Positions 39,923-42,320 of a stretch of DNA of 42,320 nt are shown here, piece after piece. Within the stretch, counting starts at the first letter, position 1. Every line of letters starts with the position of its first letter. Position numbers and translations under genes: made by a program. The notes under the pieces were generated by a model. It saw nothing but the letters and a program-made list of their open reading frames with translations. It made no database searches and was not told the origin of the DNA. This DNA is from Intrasporangium sp. GTDB lineage: Bacteria > Actinomycetota > Actinomycetes > Actinomycetales > Dermatophilaceae. Location: positions 1 through 42,320 of the forward strand of contig NZ_JAKDLO010000014.1 of NCBI RefSeq assembly GCF_030452765.1, in the 5' to 3' direction.

Positions 39923-41092
39923 ATGAGCCATCGGCACTGGGAGACAACGGAGCTGCAGGCGTTGCGCGCGACGACGACCCAGTTCGTCCGGCGCGAGGTA
40001 CTCCCCAACCAGGACGACTGGGAACGCATCGGCGAACTGCCTCGCGACCTGTCCCGCAAGGCCGGCGCGCTGGGGCTGCTCGGCGTCGGCTTCCCGGAGC
40101 AGGCCGGGGGCGGTGGCGCCGGCCTGCGCGAGGTCGTGACGGTCATCGAGGCGTTTCATGAGACCGGCGGTGCGGCTGGTGTCAACGCCTCGCTCTTCAC
40201 CTCCGGCATCGCCTGCCCCCACATCGTCGCAGCCGGTGACCGGGCCCAGATCGACCGATGGGTCCGCCCGGCATTGGCCGGCGAGGCCATCGGGTCGCTG
40301 GCGATCACCGAGCCGGGCGCCGGGTCCGACGTCGGTGGACTGCGCACGACGGCACGCCGCGATGGCGCTCACTACGTCGTCAACGGGGCCAAGACGTTCA
40401 TCACCTCGGGGTGCCGCGCCGACTTCGTGACGACGGCAGCGCGCACCGGCGGCCCGGAGCTGCCCGGCGCGAGGGGGATCTCCCTCATCGTGATCGAGCG
40501 TGGGATGCCCGGCTTCGAGGTGTCGCGCAAGCTCGACAAGATGGGGTGGCGCTCGTCCGACACGGCAGAGCTGTCGTTCACCGACGTACGGGTCCCGGCG
40601 AGCCACCTCGTCGGTCCCGAGAACGCCGGCTTCGCCCTGATCGGCACGGCGTTCCTCTCCGAGCGGATCAGCCTTGCCGCCCAGGCATACTCACAGGCGC
40701 AGCGCTGCCTCGACCTCACCGCCCGGTGGTGCCGGCAGCGGGAGACCTTCGGGGAGCCGCTGATTGCCCGGCAGGGCGTACAGGGCACCCTGGCCCGGAT
40801 GGCCGGACGGATCGACGTGGCCCGCACGTACACCCGGGCTGTCGTGGACCGCTTCGAGGACGGCGAACCGGTCGCCGCCCTCGTCCCACAGGTGTGCTTC
40901 GCGAAGAACACCGCAGCCGAGACCGGGCAGTGGGTGGCGCACGAGGCCGTCCAGCTCTTCGGGGGCATGGGCTACATGACCGAGAGCGAGGTCGAGCGGC
41001 AGTACCGCGACATGCGCATCATCGGCATCGGGGGCGGCACCATCGAGATCCTCTACCAGCTCGCCGGGCGGCGGCTCGGCCTCACGACCTGA
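39923..41092 (+). CDS. acyl-CoA dehydrogenase (second)
   Basis: A 389-residue flavoprotein. FAD and substrate motifs are LAITEPGAGSDVGGLRTTA (about 131-149) and DKMGWRSSDTAELSFTDVRVP. The C-terminal VQLFGGMGYMTESEVERQYRDMRIIGIGGGTIEIL carries the likely catalytic Glu in GGGTIE. Sequence differs markedly from the copy at 25611, so it is not a recent duplicate. With the FadD-like ligase and TIGR03084-like protein it makes an acyl-CoA cassette under operator B. The ATG at 39923 lacks a strong ribosome site. Substrate unknown. Confidence 0.88.
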   Translation: MSHRHWETTELQALRATTTQFVRREVLPNQDDWERIGELPRDLSRKAGALGLLGVGFPEQAGGGGAGLREVVTVIEAFHETGGAAGVNASLFTSGIACPHIVAAGDRAQIDRWVRPALAGEAIGSLAITEPGAGSDVGGLRTTARRDGAHYVVNGAKTFITSGCRADFVTTAARTGGPELPGARGISLIVIERGMPGFEVSRKLDKMGWRSSDTAELSFTDVRVPASHLVGPENAGFALIGTAFLSERISLAAQAYSQAQRCLDLTARWCRQRETFGEPLIARQGVQGTLARMAGRIDVARTYTRAVVDRFEDGEPVAALVPQVCFAKNTAAETGQWVAHEAVQLFGGMGYMTESEVERQYRDMRIIGIGGGTIEILYQLAGRRLGLTT

Positions 41093-41154
41093 CCGTGCGG
41101 CAGCACCCAGGCACATGACCACCTGCCGCCGCGATGATCACCTCCGCACGGGGA

Positions 41155-42320
41155 TCACGCTGTGACGCCAGCCCGCTCGGCAAGGACCTCCGAGTTGCGG
41201 TCGACGAGGTCGAGGGCCGCCTCGCGAAGGGTGCGACCGGACTGCTCGGCGTCGGCAGTGAGGGTGTCGACGAGCCGCTGCATGACGGTGCGGATCTTGG
41301 CGAAGGACGACTCGGCATTGGGCTCGATGTCCTGGAAGACGATCCACCACCACCAGGCGTTGGTCATGACATTGGCGAGGAAGTCCGGCACGACGGGGAT
41401 CCCGCGCTGGGTGAGCGCAGCCTCGGCCGCAGGGAGGGTCGGCATGTTGGCGCCCTCGATGACGGCACCGGCGTTGATCCTGGGGACGTCGCCCTCCTCG
41501 ATGACATAGGACATCGCCGCGGGCACGAGCAGGTCGCACGGCACGGTGAGCCACTCGTCGCGGTCGCCGACCGTGTCGGAGTCGCGCAGGGCAGCGCGGT
41601 CGATGACGCCGAGACCGTCCCGAGCGGCCAGCAGCGCCTCGATGTCGAGACCGGCGTCGTTGCGGATCAGGCCTTCCCGGTCCGCCACGGCCACGACCCG
41701 AACGCCCGCCTCGGCGAGGTAGCGAGCCGCCGCCCCGCCGATGGAGCCGAACCCCTGGACCACCGCCGTCGTCTCCCCGGGCGTCTTGCCGAGCCGTGCG
41801 GCCGCGGCAAGTCCTGCCTGTGCGACGCCATAGCCCCCGACGAGGTCGCCCAGGCTGATGCCACCGACCATCGTCCCGAAGGCCGCGGCGAGCGCCGCCC
41901 GGGACCCGGACGCGTCGGGGATCGTCGCGAAGACGGCCTCGACGGTCGAGGGCAGGCCGAGCTCGGCGGCGACCTGCTCGATCGTCTCCTGGCGCAGCCC
42001 GAAGTCCTCACCGGTGTTCCACTGGGCCCGCACCACGGGCAGCACTGCAGCGAGGAACCTCCGCAGCACGTTCGTGGCCTCCGGGTCGGCGGGGTCCACG
42101 TCGATCCCGCCCTTGCCGCCTCCGAGTGGGACGTACTTGTCGGCGGGGTCGTAGACGATGGACTCCTTGCGAGTCATCCCTCGGGCCAGCCCGCGCACCT
42201 CCTCGAGGGTGCAGCCCTCCCGCAGCCGCAGCCCTCCGCTGGCCAGGCCACGCACGAGGGTGTCGATCACGACAAAGCCCTTTCGTCCCGTGACCGGGTC
42301 GGTCCAGGTGATCTCGAGCA
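41155..42320 (-). CDS. Glu/Leu/Phe/Val dehydrogenase, partial (5' end outside the window)
   Basis: An NAD(P)-dependent amino-acid dehydrogenase that interconverts an amino acid and its 2-oxo acid. The frame stays open to the window edge and upstream of the GTG at 42270 still encodes family sequence (ITWTDPVTGRKGFVVID), so the gene begins beyond 42320. Catalytic features are KYVPLGGGKGGID, the dinucleotide motif VVQGFGSIGGAAARYL, the asparagine in PDFLANVMTNAWWWW and the substrate-pocket segment after it. Leucine/valine versus glutamate specificity cannot be settled. It converges on the acyl-CoA dehydrogenase across 62 bp. Branched-chain amino-acid catabolism would fit the neighbourhood. Confidence 0.87.
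   Translation of the reverse strand, partial: LEITWTDPVTGRKGFVVIDTLVRGLASGGLRLREGCTLEEVRGLARGMTRKESIVYDPADKYVPLGGGKGGIDVDPADPEATNVLRRFLAAVLPVVRAQWNTGEDFGLRQETIEQVAAELGLPSTVEAVFATIPDASGSRAALAAAFGTMVGGISLGDLVGGYGVAQAGLAAAARLGKTPGETTAVVQGFGSIGGAAARYLAEAGVRVVAVADREGLIRNDAGLDIEALLAARDGLGVIDRAALRDSDTVGDRDEWLTVPCDLLVPAAMSYVIEEGDVPRINAGAVIEGANMPTLPAAEAALTQRGIPVVPDFLANVMTNAWWWWIVFQDIEPNAESSFAKIRTVMQRLVDTLTADAEQSGRTLREAALDLVDRNSEVLAERAGVTA

Noticed and set aside
1-42320. tRNA, rRNA, insertion sequences, integrase or phage attachment sites
   Set aside because: None was seen on either strand. Short or diverged elements could be missed without a covariance or homology search.

Overview
The window reads as chromosomal DNA of a high-GC Gram-positive actinobacterium. 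Most genes are strongly G/C-biased at third positions. GTG starts and 4-bp ATGA/GTGA gene overlaps are common, and several promoters look leaderless. The gene families are typical of Actinobacteria: an ECF42-type sigma factor with a DGPF/YCII partner, a mycothiol-type DinB-fold (TIGR03084-like) protein, and AtuA/acyl-CoA carboxylase genes. A micrococcal (Intrasporangiaceae-like) source is a guess from general style. No rRNA, tRNA, transposase or CRISPR array was seen.

Region 1 (1-13.6 kb) is a surface-polysaccharide locus. After about 1 kb without convincing genes come a GalE/WbpP-like epimerase and a UDP-sugar dehydrogenase on the plus strand. On the minus strand, reading from 12.7 kb down, lie a membrane UDP-GlcNAc 4,6-dehydratase (WbpM/CapD-like), a WecA/WbpL-like initiating phosphosugar transferase, a fused sugar reductase/epimerase-glycosyltransferase, another glycosyltransferase, a flippase, an O-antigen-ligase/polymerase-like protein and a separate methyltransferase. 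A PglD/NeuD-like acetyltransferase diverges from the 4,6-dehydratase gene. The set resembles a Wzx/Wzy-type pathway and can be read as making 2-acetamido-2,6-dideoxy sugars and a HexNAc uronic acid. By eye this block is AT-richer than the rest.

Region 2 (13.6-22.9 kb) is mixed. It holds two small membrane proteins, a MarR gene, a 21-bp tandem repeat, a membrane protein divergent from a TetR gene, a phytoene-desaturase-like FAD oxidoreductase, two DUF2249 genes each preceded by the same AACACGG-N6-CCGTGTT palindrome, a tryptophanase divergent from an Lrp/AsnC regulator, and a succinate-semialdehyde-type dehydrogenase behind the second DUF2249 gene.

Region 3 (23.0-33.7 kb) is a catabolic locus containing a counterpart of every enzyme class in the Pseudomonas acyclic-terpene-utilization (Atu) cluster: acyl-CoA ligase, SDR, acyl-CoA dehydrogenase, AtuA, biotin-dependent carboxylase beta and alpha subunits, enoyl-CoA hydratase and a TetR regulator.

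Region 4 (33.9-37.3 kb) carries two toxin-antitoxin modules, DUF433/DUF5615 and MntA/HepT. The HepT gene is frameshifted. The ECF42 sigma factor and its DGPF partner follow.

Region 5 (37.4-42.3 kb) has a second acyl-CoA cassette: FadD-like ligase, TIGR03084-like protein and acyl-CoA dehydrogenase. A Glu/Leu/Phe/Val dehydrogenase runs off the right edge. The divergent promoter of this cassette shares an almost identical ~50-bp operator-promoter module with the acyl-CoA dehydrogenase/atuA promoter 12 kb away, so regions 3 and 5 probably form one regulon, plausibly under the TetR protein at 33.1 kb.
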